The notes: generated from the letters alone by a model not told the origin. 23,298 bases of DNA from Bacteroidales bacterium (GCA_028701815.1 JAQVPY010000008.1:1-23298); one strand, 5' to 3'. Shown: positions 1 through 7,779, counted from the first letter of the stretch. A program made the numbers and translations.

Positions 1-360
1 CTGTACCAGAGAAGAGTTCACGTTGATAATATGAGGCTCTCCTTCTGCAGTGGCGGCAACGGCAAAAGCATTTACCGAAGAATCGCCGGTAATATAGAAG
101 TCGACGTTCTCAGTGAAACCCAATTTGTCTTTTACATCATAAAACAAGACATGCAAACGCTTGAGGATCTCACGATCGACTTTGAAGCTATGTCCTTCGA
201 GCATATTTCTCCAATAATTTCCCGACTTGTTTATATGGGCACATTTTAAAATGTATTTCACCACATCTCCCTGCAATACGGTATAAATTTGATTTCCGAG
301 GAATTGCTCTAACGGCAAATTCATAAATTCAGGGGCAATAATATTTTCGTCTTTAGCCAT
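1..360 (-). CDS. Probable M48-like metallopeptidase, N-terminal part only
   Basis: The minus strand is open for 120 codons from an ATG at 358-360 to the window edge, so only the N-terminus is present. It begins MAKDENIIAPEF. Around residues 108-120 it carries a VNAFA segment, then PHIINVNSSLV. This resembles the stretch of M48-type (HtpX/Ste24-like) zinc peptidases before the HEXXH helix, where an NAFA motif precedes a strand ending in a 'vtSgLl' pattern. The HEXXH site would lie beyond the edge, so catalytic competence cannot be judged. No signal peptide is visible. A TAnnTTTG box at 389-396 sits 28 nt upstream of the start and supports it. The family call is inference from a short motif and could be wrong. 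Confidence 0.55.
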   Translation of the reverse strand, partial: MAKDENIIAPEFMNLPLEQFLGNQIYTVLQGDVVKYILKCAHINKSGNYWRNMLEGHSFKVDREILKRLHVLFYDVKDKLGFTENVDFYITGDSSVNAFAVAATAEGEPHIINVNSSLVQ

Positions 361-388
361 AAAAATAAATTTTAGATTATATAATTTA

Positions 389-396
389 CAAAGATA
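389..396 (-). promoter_or_regulatory. Bacteroidota -7 box for the gene at 1-360
   Basis: On the minus strand this reads TATCTTTG, a full match to TAnnTTTG. It lies in the 44-nt gap between the glycosyltransferase stop and the ATG at 360. I see no clear -33 TTTG partner, so the call rests on the -7 match and its position. Confidence 0.5.
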
Positions 397-404
397 CGTT
401 TTTT

Positions 405-1583
405 TTATTCTGTTTCCAATTTCTGATACATATTTACCAACTTTCGTCCGTCAACGGTCCAATTATATTTGTCTTCGACAGCTTTTCTACCCTGTTTAAT
501 ATATTGTGTCAACAGGTTCCTGTCGGCATAAAAGTCTTTAATAAGGCTCGCGAGTTCTGCAGGATTATCATAAGAATATTCCACTCCGCTGTGAGTTTCA
601 TTCACAATACGCACGAGAGGATCGCAATCAGATACGAGCATCGGTATTCCGGCATACATATACTGAAAGATCTTATGCGGAATCGTATTATCGGAATGGC
701 CGGACTTAATATGAGGGATTACGGCGACATCGGCAGCCTCATATATATCGGCTATATCGGTATATTTCTTATAGCCGTGAACCGTAACATTGTCGGACAC
801 ACCTCTTTCTTTTATCAACTTTTCTATTTCGGGCAGGTAACGTCCAAAGCCCACCAAATCGAAATAAACATCAATATTTTCTTTTTTCAATATTGAAATT
901 GCTTCTATAACATATTGGATACCTCTATGATAGTTGATTCCTCCGACATAAAGCATCTTAAAAGGTCCGCTATTGACTGTTTTTCTCTCCACAACATCGA
1001 ACTGACTTATGTTTAACGTATTAGACACGACAGTAATTTTATCCGGTGAACTTACGAAGGGGGTTATGCGGCGTTTTGCTTCTTCTACCACTACAACAAC
1101 TCTGTCTGCCTCCATACACATTTTTTTCTCGTACCTCACCCATTGTTTATTGGAAGAGAGCAATTTACCCAAAGGGGATTTCGTATGTTGCGACAGCTGC
1201 AACAGCACAGGCCAGTTTTCGTGAAGGTCGAGAACGAAACGCATTCCAAATGATTTACGCATTTTGCAGCCGACTTTTGCCAATGGGAGGTCGTGCACAT
1301 GAACCACGTCGAATTTTTCTTTTTCGCACAGTTCCGATGCAAATTTAATCCAGAAGTTAAAATAGAACGGGAACTTCAAAGCGCCCACGCTGCTCTTTTT
1401 CAAAAACTCCGATATATGTCGTCTATGAATAGTACATATTTTGGTCTTCTCAAATTCTTTTTCACCATCTCGCCGGAAGCAGGCAATATGTACATCAAAC
1501 CCTGCGGCGGCGAGAGATTCTATTTCATTCTCTACACGGACATCCGGCGGAAAGACATGGTCTAAAAGCATTAATATCTTCAT
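405..1583 (-). CDS. Glycosyltransferase family 4 (GT-B fold)
   Basis: A 392-residue enzyme expected to move a sugar from a nucleotide donor to a glycan or lipid acceptor on the cytoplasmic face of the inner membrane. The N-terminal acceptor domain starts MKILMLLDHVFPPD and has the typical VVHVHDLP strand-loop near residue 93. The C-terminal donor domain starts near LYVGGINYHRG (about 211). The donor-binding segment at 295-312 reads GHSDNTIPHKIFQYMYAG. It takes the place of the classic EX7E motif, with a lysine near 304 and a non-Glu first position, a variant seen in some GT4 enzymes. There is no signal peptide or transmembrane helix. It lies 4 nt downstream of a methyltransferase on the same strand and is almost surely co-transcribed with it. 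Donor and acceptor cannot be told from the sequence. Confidence 0.88.
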   Translation of the reverse strand: MKILMLLDHVFPPDVRVENEIESLAAAGFDVHIACFRRDGEKEFEKTKICTIHRRHISEFLKKSSVGALKFPFYFNFWIKFASELCEKEKFDVVHVHDLPLAKVGCKMRKSFGMRFVLDLHENWPVLLQLSQHTKSPLGKLLSSNKQWVRYEKKMCMEADRVVVVVEEAKRRITPFVSSPDKITVVSNTLNISQFDVVERKTVNSGPFKMLYVGGINYHRGIQYVIEAISILKKENIDVYFDLVGFGRYLPEIEKLIKERGVSDNVTVHGYKKYTDIADIYEAADVAVIPHIKSGHSDNTIPHKIFQYMYAGIPMLVSDCDPLVRIVNETHSGVEYSYDNPAELASLIKDFYADRNLLTQYIKQGRKAVEDKYNWTVDGRKLVNMYQKLETE

Positions 1584-1587
1584 GGAT

Positions 1588-2109
1588 TTATCTTATTTTC
1601 TCTGCATAAACAAAATAATGACGGGGGACAAAACGTCTCAATACCGGTCGCAGTCCGAAGCCGCCGGAATATGCGCACCATTTTTGACGGGCTACGATTT
1701 TCCATCCACTTTTTTCTAAAAGCCAGTCGAACTGCCAGTCTTCAAACTCATGAAAATGTCTGTCACGCATATCGGTCTTGCTCTTGTATGCTTTAGCAAA
1801 CCACAAAGATAAAGGGACGCTTGCCACTAATTTATCGGATGGAATATTTTGCAAAACAGACAATGGATTTAAAAGATGCTCGAAAATTTCAAGCGCCGTT
1901 ACTAAATCGACATTTTTATATCTTGCCTTCAAATCATATTCCGTATCCAAGTCTTCACCCTCGGTATTAATTACCGAATATGAAGATCTTTTTAGGATGT
2001 CTGAAAAGTCATTCTGCACCCCCAAATCCAAAATGGTCTTACAATCAGGAACCTGCTTCCTGATAAAAGATAAGGTCCTTTCGTATCGTTTTTGTGAGAC
2101 TCTATTCAT
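1588..2109 (-). CDS. Class I SAM-dependent methyltransferase
   Basis: A small methyltransferase of about 173 residues and the first gene of a two-gene unit with the glycosyltransferase. Motif I is present in degenerate form: ILDLGVQNDFSDIL keeps the DLG but lacks the GxG that normally follows. The acidic loop GEDLDTEYD, the VDLVTALEIFEHL segment (motif II-like, Glu-His) and the post-motif 'VPLSLW' follow in the right order. The ATG at 2109 is preferred because the TAnnTTTG box at 2132-2139 leaves a gap of 22 nt to it, like other genes here. The in-frame ATG at 2127 would be only 4 nt from the box and leaderless; that longer form (179 residues) remains possible. The substrate is unknown; a sugar or glycolipid is a fair guess from its neighbour. 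Confidence 0.78.
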   Translation of the reverse strand: MNRVSQKRYERTLSFIRKQVPDCKTILDLGVQNDFSDILKRSSYSVINTEGEDLDTEYDLKARYKNVDLVTALEIFEHLLNPLSVLQNIPSDKLVASVPLSLWFAKAYKSKTDMRDRHFHEFEDWQFDWLLEKSGWKIVARQKWCAYSGGFGLRPVLRRFVPRHYFVYAEKIR

Positions 2110-2131
2110 AATTTTTTGGTTTTTCATTGTG

Positions 2132-2139
2132 CAAATTTA
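2132..2139 (-). promoter_or_regulatory. -7 box for methyltransferase-glycosyltransferase unit
   Basis: Minus-strand TAAATTTG, followed by C, matches TAnnTTTG exactly. Its nearness to the ATG at 2127 suggests either a leaderless mRNA or use of the internal ATG at 2109. Confidence 0.5.
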
Positions 2140-2275
2140 AGAAAACATATTGACTTATTTCTGAATTATTGCGTATTTTTAGAAAGACATTTCCCTTTCA
2201 TCGAAGAAAAAAGGAGATTGGTAGAATAAAAGCAATATTTAAAATGACTAAAATAACCTATTAAAAAATTTTATT

Positions 2276-2283
2276 TATTTTTG
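2276..2283 (+). promoter_or_regulatory. -7 box for the secreted-protein pair
   Basis: TATTTTTG matches TAnnTTTG and ends 18 nt before the ATG at 2302. The surroundings are very A/T-rich, so a chance match is possible. No -33 element is clear. Confidence 0.45.
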
Positions 2284-2301
2284 TAAGTTAAAAAATAAAA
2301 A

Positions 2302-2781
2302 ATGAAAAAACTTAAATTTTTACTTGTAATGTTTGCCATCATTCCTGTCATTTCATTAATGGGACAGGCGGAAACAGATGTCTCCATTACATTTTACGAC
2401 GGATCGGAAGCTGTCTATACCGTTGACACCGAAAACGGCTCTCTGTATTTTGAGGACAACAATATGGTAGTCAGTTACGGCGACGGTTTATCAGAGACCA
2501 TTTCTCTGGCGGGGATAAGAAACATCAGATTTGAGACTGTTCCGTTTGGAATAGAGACGATAGAGGTTCAAGAAAACAGAATATATCCCAACCCCGTTTC
2601 TACGAGCCTGTACATATCCGATATTGAAACGGTGTCAAGTGTTACGATTTTCTCGCTGAACGGACATATAGTATATAAATCCGACCATAATCCTCAAAGC
2701 TCCATTGACGTTAGTTTTCTTCAACGCGGGATGTATCTTATAAAAATTGACGAAAACATCTTTAAATTCTGCAAACAATGA
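2302..2781 (+). CDS. Small secreted protein with type IX secretion C-terminal sorting domain
   Basis: A 159-residue protein. Residues 1-22 are a Sec signal peptide ending near SLMGQA. The middle (about 25-80) is a beta-rich module with short strands such as VSITFYDG, GSLYFED and IRNIRFE. Residues 90-159 form a type A type IX sorting domain: YPNPVSTSLYI at 95-105, then VTIFSLNGHIVY, and LQRGMYLIKI near 140-149, ending KFCKQ. Such domains direct passage through the outer membrane by the type IX system and are usually removed during attachment to surface lipopolysaccharide. The cargo in front of the sorting domain is unusually small. The stop overlaps the next start by ATGA, so both products are made together. 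The role of the cargo is unknown. Confidence 0.82.
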   Translation: MKKLKFLLVMFAIIPVISLMGQAETDVSITFYDGSEAVYTVDTENGSLYFEDNNMVVSYGDGLSETISLAGIRNIRFETVPFGIETIEVQENRIYPNPVSTSLYISDIETVSSVTIFSLNGHIVYKSDHNPQSSIDVSFLQRGMYLIKIDENIFKFCKQ

Positions 2782-4946
2782 AAAGACTTCCAATAATTCT
2801 TATTACGGTTTTCTCCTTGTTTTGCAGTAGTTTGTATGCACAGGACAAGATGATTATCAGACACTCGGGGGCAACTATTCTCGAGCAGCAAATCTCCAAT
2901 ATCAACGACATCACATTTCGTGTTGACACCTCCGTTATTGAATGTACTTCTCAGATTTATGAAATACCATTCACTATGATCGACAGTATCACTTTTGAAT
3001 ACAACAACGTCACTCCGCCTGAAGACAGTGTGATATACATTATATATAACGGTTCTTCCGTTGAGATAACGAATCCTTTTGAGGGACTCGGCGTAGTTAT
3101 TTCGGCATCATCGGCGAATGTTTATGTTACATCCACCATTAATTTAAAAGACATCTTATATGTTATACAGGGCAGTACGACTTCCGGTTCTCTGACCATA
3201 AGCAGTCTGAAACGTTTTACTCTTAATCTTGACGGCGTTTCCATCACGAATCCTTCGGGCGCGGCGATAAACGTCACTTATGACACCACAGTGTCCGTAG
3301 AGCTCAGCGGCACCAGCTCGCTTGTCGACGGAAGCGGCAGCCAGAAGGCAGCTTTCCATAGCGAAGGGCAGATGATATTCTGTGGCAGCGGCACATTAAA
3401 TGTTACCGGCAACACTAAACACGCCATCAACAGCGACGACTATATTATCTTTAACTCCGGCACCGTAAACGTCCTTGACGCAGTCTCCGACGGAATACAT
3501 GCCGACTATATCATTGTTAACCTCGGGACCATCAACATTGGATCTCAGGGTGACGGCATCGACTGTGGAACGGGATTTTTTGAGATGAACGGCGGCACCA
3601 TCTACATCACCTCAACAGCTGAAGATGTAAAAGGTATCAAATGCGACAGCATTATGACCATCAACAGCGGGAGTGTTACTATTACGGTATCCGGCGACCA
3701 GTCGAAAGGTTTAAAAAGCGGTCAGGATATGAGCATTAACGGTGGCACCGTTGACATAACGACCTCCGGAGGAACAGTTCTCAATGCTTCAGGCAACGGC
3801 TACGATCCCTCATATTGTACCGCGATAAAATGTGAAGGCAACATTACCATCACCGACGGAGACATCACCATCGAAGGCACGAGTGCCTGCAAAGGGGGCA
3901 AGGGAATTTCAGCCGACGGAAGCATCTCCATTTCAGGAGGTACTCTTGAAATAACGGAAGCCGGCAACGGCGCGACCTATACTAACAGCAGCGGACAGAC
4001 CGATTCATATACGGCAGCATGCATAAAAGCTGATGGCACAATATCTGTTCTCGCGGGAGACATTACATGCAGCAGTTCCGGAACCGGCGGCAAGGGCATC
4101 AACTGCGATGGCGTTATGACTATCGGCAATGCCAATGCTTCTAACGATCCGCTGACTCTTGGCGTAACCACCACCGGAGAACGTTTCCTTGTCAGCGGCG
4201 GTGGCTGGGGCGGTGGCGACTACGCCAATCCGAAAGCTATAAAATCGCTCGGCAACATCAATATCAACAGCGGCACGATAACCGTAACTTGCCAACAGAA
4301 TAATGAAGGCGGCGAAGGCATAGAAAGCAAGAACATTCTTACTATCAACGGCGGCGACATAAACGTGTTTTCTTCGTATGACGACTGCATCAATGCAGCA
4401 AGCAGCATTGTCATCAACGGGGGGACTACCTACTGCAAATCCAATAACAACGACGGCATCGACAGCAACGGCACGCTGACAATAAACGGAGGACTGACGA
4501 TATCTTGTGGCGCGAGAGTTCCTGAAGAGGGTTTCGACTGCGACAACAACACGTTCAAGATCACCGGAGGCATCATTGTAGGCACGGGCGGAGCGACGAG
4601 TACTCCGACTTCCAGCGTATGCTCGCAACGTTCAGTTATATATAACAATTGTACTGCAGGCAATGCCATCTGCATCAAAAATTCGAGTAATGAGGCCATA
4701 TTAACCTTCCAGACTTCGACATTCACCGGTAGCGGTGGAGGCGGTCCCGGAGGCGGCGGCAACAGCATGACCGTCTTATTCACGAGCCCCAGCCTTGTCC
4801 AGGGACAATATACTCTCTACTACGGAGGCAGCATTTCAGGAGGTACGGAATATCACGGCTACTATAACAATGCCACATACAACGGCGGCAGTAACACTTC
4901 ATTCAACGCTTCTGGGATGGTTACTACTGTTGGGGGAGGGTGGTAG
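2778..4946 (+). CDS. Secreted beta-helix protein, Cthe_2159-like (DUF4353) carbohydrate-binding family
   Basis: A 722-residue protein. A signal peptide (1-21, ending SLYA) is followed by a module at 22-76 with strands INDITF and IDSITFE, similar in style to the upstream small protein. Residues about 85-600 form a right-handed beta-helix of repeated rungs. Each rung has a turn like KGIKCDG or DGIDSNG and then I.ING G.I.I; I count about 14 of these turns between residues 215 and 590. The tail has a GSGGGGPGGGG linker (651-661), then FTSPSLVQGQYTLYYGGS and repeated Gly/Asn. This layout matches the Cthe_2159/DUF4353 family, whose founding member binds polygalacturonate and calcium. That family function is established knowledge; the ligand here is inference. 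No lipobox, membrane anchor or type IX sorting domain is visible. Many rung turns contain cysteine, which is unusual for a secreted protein. Confidence 0.83.
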   Translation: MKRLPIILITVFSLFCSSLYAQDKMIIRHSGATILEQQISNINDITFRVDTSVIECTSQIYEIPFTMIDSITFEYNNVTPPEDSVIYIIYNGSSVEITNPFEGLGVVISASSANVYVTSTINLKDILYVIQGSTTSGSLTISSLKRFTLNLDGVSITNPSGAAINVTYDTTVSVELSGTSSLVDGSGSQKAAFHSEGQMIFCGSGTLNVTGNTKHAINSDDYIIFNSGTVNVLDAVSDGIHADYIIVNLGTINIGSQGDGIDCGTGFFEMNGGTIYITSTAEDVKGIKCDSIMTINSGSVTITVSGDQSKGLKSGQDMSINGGTVDITTSGGTVLNASGNGYDPSYCTAIKCEGNITITDGDITIEGTSACKGGKGISADGSISISGGTLEITEAGNGATYTNSSGQTDSYTAACIKADGTISVLAGDITCSSSGTGGKGINCDGVMTIGNANASNDPLTLGVTTTGERFLVSGGGWGGGDYANPKAIKSLGNININSGTITVTCQQNNEGGEGIESKNILTINGGDINVFSSYDDCINAASSIVINGGTTYCKSNNNDGIDSNGTLTINGGLTISCGARVPEEGFDCDNNTFKITGGIIVGTGGATSTPTSSVCSQRSVIYNNCTAGNAICIKNSSNEAILTFQTSTFTGSGGGGPGGGGNSMTVLFTSPSLVQGQYTLYYGGSISGGTEYHGYYNNATYNGGSNTSFNASGMVTTVGGGW

Positions 4947-4955
4947 TTAATTTCA

Positions 4956-4973
4956 ATTAACGATTAACGATTA
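4956..4973. repeat. Short tandem heptamer between convergent genes
   Basis: ATTAACG occurs twice and is followed by ATTA. It fills most of the 31-nt gap between the beta-helix gene and the carrier gene. No hairpin terminator is obvious. Probably incidental. Confidence 0.5.
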
Positions 4974-4977
4974 GCTA

Positions 4978-6549
4978 TTAATAAAGGATTAGTAAGACGA
5001 AGCCGAGGGCTATCATCATGAGGATGAATTTCCAGAAAAATTTAAACCATTTTTCATAAGGGATTTTTGCCATGCCGAGACAGCCCATTAAGACACCGGA
5101 GGTGGGCGTGATCATGTTGGTAAAGCCGTCGCCGAACTGAAAGGCGAGAACTGTGGCTTGTCGCGGAATATTCAATAAATCGGAGAAAGGCACCATGATA
5201 GGCATCGTGAGCGCAGCTTTTGCCGAGCCGGAGGGCATAACAAGATTCAGACCCGTCTGAATTAAATACATCACCCCTAAAGCTAAGGTTTTACTTGCCA
5301 TGCCCATGACTGATGTCAGCGAATGCATGATAGTATCCATGATCTTTCCGTCCTGAAGGATTATTATTATACCGCCGGCAAGTCCAACCACAAGTGCCGC
5401 CGATAAAATATCCTGGGCCCCTTCTAAAAAATGCCTCGTGATAATATTGGGTGAAAAGCCGGCGGCCATACCGGCAAAAATGCCCATGGCGAGGAAAAGA
5501 GAGCCTATCTCCATAATGTACCAGCCATAGCCCATAACGCCGAGTATAAGAAAGAAAACGGTAAAGACGAGGAGGTTGAGCACATAAAAGTGAACGGATT
5601 TTCTGGCAGCAAAGAACCCAACTACGGCAAAAAGAGCCGTGAGGATAGGCAAAGCATAAAAGGATACCGACGTGTTACCTATCTTCATCGTCGATTCGGG
5701 AAAGAGGAACGAGAGAACGACCAGTCCCACAGTGACTATTCCATACGAGACCCACGTGGAGACAGGGGTGTAATATTTAATTTCGGCGACATCAACCTTA
5801 TGTGCATTTCGCCAGCTGTCGTCGAGTTTGTACATTATGGATTTCTGCGGATTCCGTTTGATTTTTCGGGCATACAGGAGCACAAATGTAAATCCGATGG
5901 CATTTATTATCAGCCAGCATATAAAGCGATAGCCCAGACCGGAAAACAGTGGAATTGCGGCAATTCCCTGAGCAATACCTATTGTAAAGGGGTTCAACAT
6001 GGCTCCGGCAAAGCCGAGGTGCGCCGCCACATATACTACACACACGCCGGTAATGGAGTCATAGCCCATGGATATAAAAAGCGGCACGAAGATGACTATA
6101 AACGCGATTGTCTCTTCGCTCATGCCGAAGACAGCTCCGAAGAGGCTGAATAGAGTCATCAGAGATAACATAATAATATTATCGACACCTATCTTTCGTA
6201 GCCACGGGTAGCGTTCCATTCGAAGTATCACACTGAGAAAGGCCGCCATTCCGACGTCTATTGCCTTAGTAGCATTCATTATCCAAAAGGCACCGCCGAT
6301 GAGAAGAATGAAGATGATTATCCCCGACTGCGAGGTAAAACCCTTAAAAAAGGAGGTGAAGACATCCCAAAGTTGAGGACTCCTGTCGGTATAATGAAAC
6401 GAATCAGGGATTACAACTTCACGGGTGGTCCCGTCGGGCATGGAGACACTCTGTCTGTCGAACTCACCGGCAGGAATTATAAGTGTCAACAAAGAACATA
6501 TTACTATTATGGTGAAGATAATCACGTATGTATGAGGAACCTTTTTCAT
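4978..6549 (-). CDS. YfcC/DcuC-family membrane carrier
   Basis: An integral inner-membrane protein of 523 residues with roughly twelve hydrophobic segments, of the C4-dicarboxylate anaerobic carrier family (PF03606). It starts MKKVPHTYVIIFTIIV, then LTLIIPAGEFDR, the usual N-terminus of YfcC proteins. Family hallmarks in the C-terminal half include GSAKAALTMPIMVPFSDLL, QFGDGFTNMITPTSGVLMG and PYEKWFKFFW. Members are annotated as dicarboxylate or basic-amino-acid/peptide-linked carriers, and the substrate cannot be read from the sequence. The start at 6549 is chosen over an in-frame ATG at 6594. A TAnnTTTG box at 6565-6572 lies between the two, and the longer form would add 15 residues not typical of the family. 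It is a single-gene unit, convergent with the beta-helix gene. Confidence 0.88.
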   Translation of the reverse strand: MKKVPHTYVIIFTIIVICSLLTLIIPAGEFDRQSVSMPDGTTREVVIPDSFHYTDRSPQLWDVFTSFFKGFTSQSGIIIFILLIGGAFWIMNATKAIDVGMAAFLSVILRMERYPWLRKIGVDNIIMLSLMTLFSLFGAVFGMSEETIAFIVIFVPLFISMGYDSITGVCVVYVAAHLGFAGAMLNPFTIGIAQGIAAIPLFSGLGYRFICWLIINAIGFTFVLLYARKIKRNPQKSIMYKLDDSWRNAHKVDVAEIKYYTPVSTWVSYGIVTVGLVVLSFLFPESTMKIGNTSVSFYALPILTALFAVVGFFAARKSVHFYVLNLLVFTVFFLILGVMGYGWYIMEIGSLFLAMGIFAGMAAGFSPNIITRHFLEGAQDILSAALVVGLAGGIIIILQDGKIMDTIMHSLTSVMGMASKTLALGVMYLIQTGLNLVMPSGSAKAALTMPIMVPFSDLLNIPRQATVLAFQFGDGFTNMITPTSGVLMGCLGMAKIPYEKWFKFFWKFILMMIALGFVLLILY

Positions 6550-6564
6550 CAGAATATTTTTGCA

Positions 6565-6572
6565 CAAAAGTA
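6565..6572 (-). promoter_or_regulatory. -7 box for the YfcC-family carrier
   Basis: Minus-strand TACTTTTG matches TAnnTTTG and ends 15 nt before the ATG at 6549. It decides the start, because the ATG at 6594 lies upstream of it. It sits just beyond the tRNA terminator. Confidence 0.55.
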
Positions 6573-6585
6573 AAACAAAAAGGTA

Positions 6586-6630
6586 TAAAAACAAAATCGT
6601 TGCGCCGTTAATAGAAACAGCGCAACGATT
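6586..6630 (-). terminator. Intrinsic terminator of tRNA-Asn
   Basis: A perfect 11-bp inverted repeat (AATCGTTGCGC at 6595-6605 with its complement at 6620-6630) encloses a 14-nt loop. On the minus strand it is followed by TTGTTTTT. It begins 7 nt after the tRNA 3' end, the right place for an intrinsic terminator. Confidence 0.85.
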
Positions 6631-6637
6631 AAAGAAG

Positions 6638-6711
6638 CTCCCCCTGCTGGACTTGAACCAGCGACCCTCTGATTAACAGTCAGATGCTCTAACCAACTGA
6701 GCTAAGGAGGA
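6638..6711 (-). tRNA. tRNA-Asn (anticodon GTT)
   Basis: The minus strand folds as a full cloverleaf of 74 nt. The acceptor stem TCCTCCT pairs with AGGGGGA with one G-T pair. The D-arm has AGCTCAGTTGGTTAGAGC. The anticodon loop CTGTTAA lies between TCTGA and TCAGA, and the T-arm contains GGTTCAAGTCC. The discriminator base is G, as usual for tRNA-Asn. The 3' CCA is not encoded (the genome continues C-T-T-C) and must be added after transcription. It has its own promoter box and terminator. Confidence 0.97.
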
Positions 6712-6733
6712 TTTTTGCCTTAAAAAAGCGATG

Positions 6734-6741
6734 CAAAAGTA
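6734..6741 (-). promoter_or_regulatory. -7 box for tRNA-Asn
   Basis: Minus-strand TACTTTTG followed by CA matches TAnnTTTG and lies 22 nt upstream of the mature tRNA 5' end. It is back to back with the box at 6765-6772 that serves the kinase gene. Confidence 0.55.
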
Positions 6742-6764
6742 TAACTTTTTTTAAATATAAACAC

Positions 6765-6772
6765 TATTTTTG
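6765..6772 (+). promoter_or_regulatory. -7 box for the kinase-DUF819 unit
   Basis: TATTTTTG matches TAnnTTTG, with 26 nt to the ATG at 6799. The region is A/T-rich and no -33 motif is clear. Confidence 0.45.
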
Positions 6773-6798
6773 TAAAAATTTTTTTAACGAAATAAAAC

Positions 6799-7779
6799 AT
6801 GAAAAGAATAATCGGCATCGGGAATGCCTTAATGGATGTCTTAGTCCCCGTAGATAACTATCAATTAATAGATTCTCTAAATTTAGCACACGGTGGAATG
6901 GTAATGATTGATGAAGGCACTTTTAAAGGCATTTCGCAGAAAACGTCAGGTACAAAGAAGAATTATGCGGCAGGCGGATCTGCTTCTAACACCATATACG
7001 GTCTCGCCAAGTTGGGCGTCCCTACTTCTTTTATCGGCAAAGTTGGCGATGACGAAGTAGGTAAAATTTACAGCGACGATCTCATCGCTGCCGGAGTAAC
7101 ACCTAAACTGATAAAATCCACGACCTCTCCTACCGGCTGCTGTACGGCCTTTGTTACGCCCGATTCTGAGCGTACCATGGCTACGTATTTAGGAGCTGCG
7201 GCAGAATTAAAGCCTGAAGATATCAGGGAAGAATTGTTTGTCGGTCATGACATCTTACATATTGAAGGTTACCTTTTATTTAATTACGAACTCGTGGAAA
7301 AAGCCATGAGGGCGGCGAAAAAGCTCGGAATGACTATTTCATTGGACCTCGCCGCGCACAATTTCGTAAAAGATAACCAGCCGGTTATTTTGAAGTTGTT
7401 AAAAGACTATGTCGATATTTGTTTTGCCAACGAAGACGAGGCGATGGCGATTTCCGGCATGAAGCCTGAAGAAGCCCTTGAGATGCTGTCGGAAAACTGC
7501 GAATACACCATTGTAAAATTAGGTTCCAGGGGTTCTCTTGTAAAACACAAAGGAGACAAACATGAGATAGACATTTTTAAAGCCGACAATGTAATAGACA
7601 CCACAGGGGCGGGAGATCTTTTCGCTTCGGGATTCATTTATGGATTCAGCCAAGGCTTTTCACCTGACAGGTGCGCGAAGATAGGATCTCTACTCGGTGC
7701 CAATATCATCCAGGTTTACGGTGCCCGCATCGACGACACCGTATGGGACAAGATTCACGATACAATTAAAACGATATGA
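6799..7779 (+). CDS. PfkB-family kinase, probable adenosine kinase
   Basis: A 326-residue cytoplasmic kinase of the ribokinase/PfkB family. It starts with the nucleotide-fold strand IIGIGNALMDVLV and has the substrate-binding AAGGSASNT (57-65), the first family signature around GKVGDDEVG, NEDE at 211-214 for Mg-ATP, and the second signature DTTGAGDLF at 267-275 with the catalytic base Asp273. The opening GNALMD and the TYLGAAAEL segment are like Bacteroidota proteins annotated as adenosine kinase, which phosphorylate adenosine to AMP. Another sugar or nucleoside substrate is possible. The stop overlaps the next start by ATGA, so it is translationally coupled to a DUF819 membrane protein. Confidence 0.88.
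   Translation: MKRIIGIGNALMDVLVPVDNYQLIDSLNLAHGGMVMIDEGTFKGISQKTSGTKKNYAAGGSASNTIYGLAKLGVPTSFIGKVGDDEVGKIYSDDLIAAGVTPKLIKSTTSPTGCCTAFVTPDSERTMATYLGAAAELKPEDIREELFVGHDILHIEGYLLFNYELVEKAMRAAKKLGMTISLDLAAHNFVKDNQPVILKLLKDYVDICFANEDEAMAISGMKPEEALEMLSENCEYTIVKLGSRGSLVKHKGDKHEIDIFKADNVIDTTGAGDLFASGFIYGFSQGFSPDRCAKIGSLLGANIIQVYGARIDDTVWDKIHDTIKTI

Noticed and set aside
504..896. A 130-codon plus-strand frame opposite the glycosyltransferase
   Set aside because: It is antisense to a well-supported glycosyltransferase and has no family resemblance or promoter.
3600..4600. Regular DNA repeats that could be taken for a CRISPR array
   Set aside because: They are imperfect, multiples of three in spacing, and encode the beta-helix rungs in one long frame. 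No cas genes are present.
4005..4628. A 207-codon open frame on the minus strand within the beta-helix gene
   Set aside because: It is antisense to a repetitive gene whose biased codons keep the other strand open. The product is low in normal protein features and the plus-strand product has a signal peptide and clear family pattern.
5590..6153. A 187-codon plus-strand frame inside the carrier gene
   Set aside because: Antisense to membrane helices of the YfcC-family carrier; the product has no hydrophobic core pattern or known motif.
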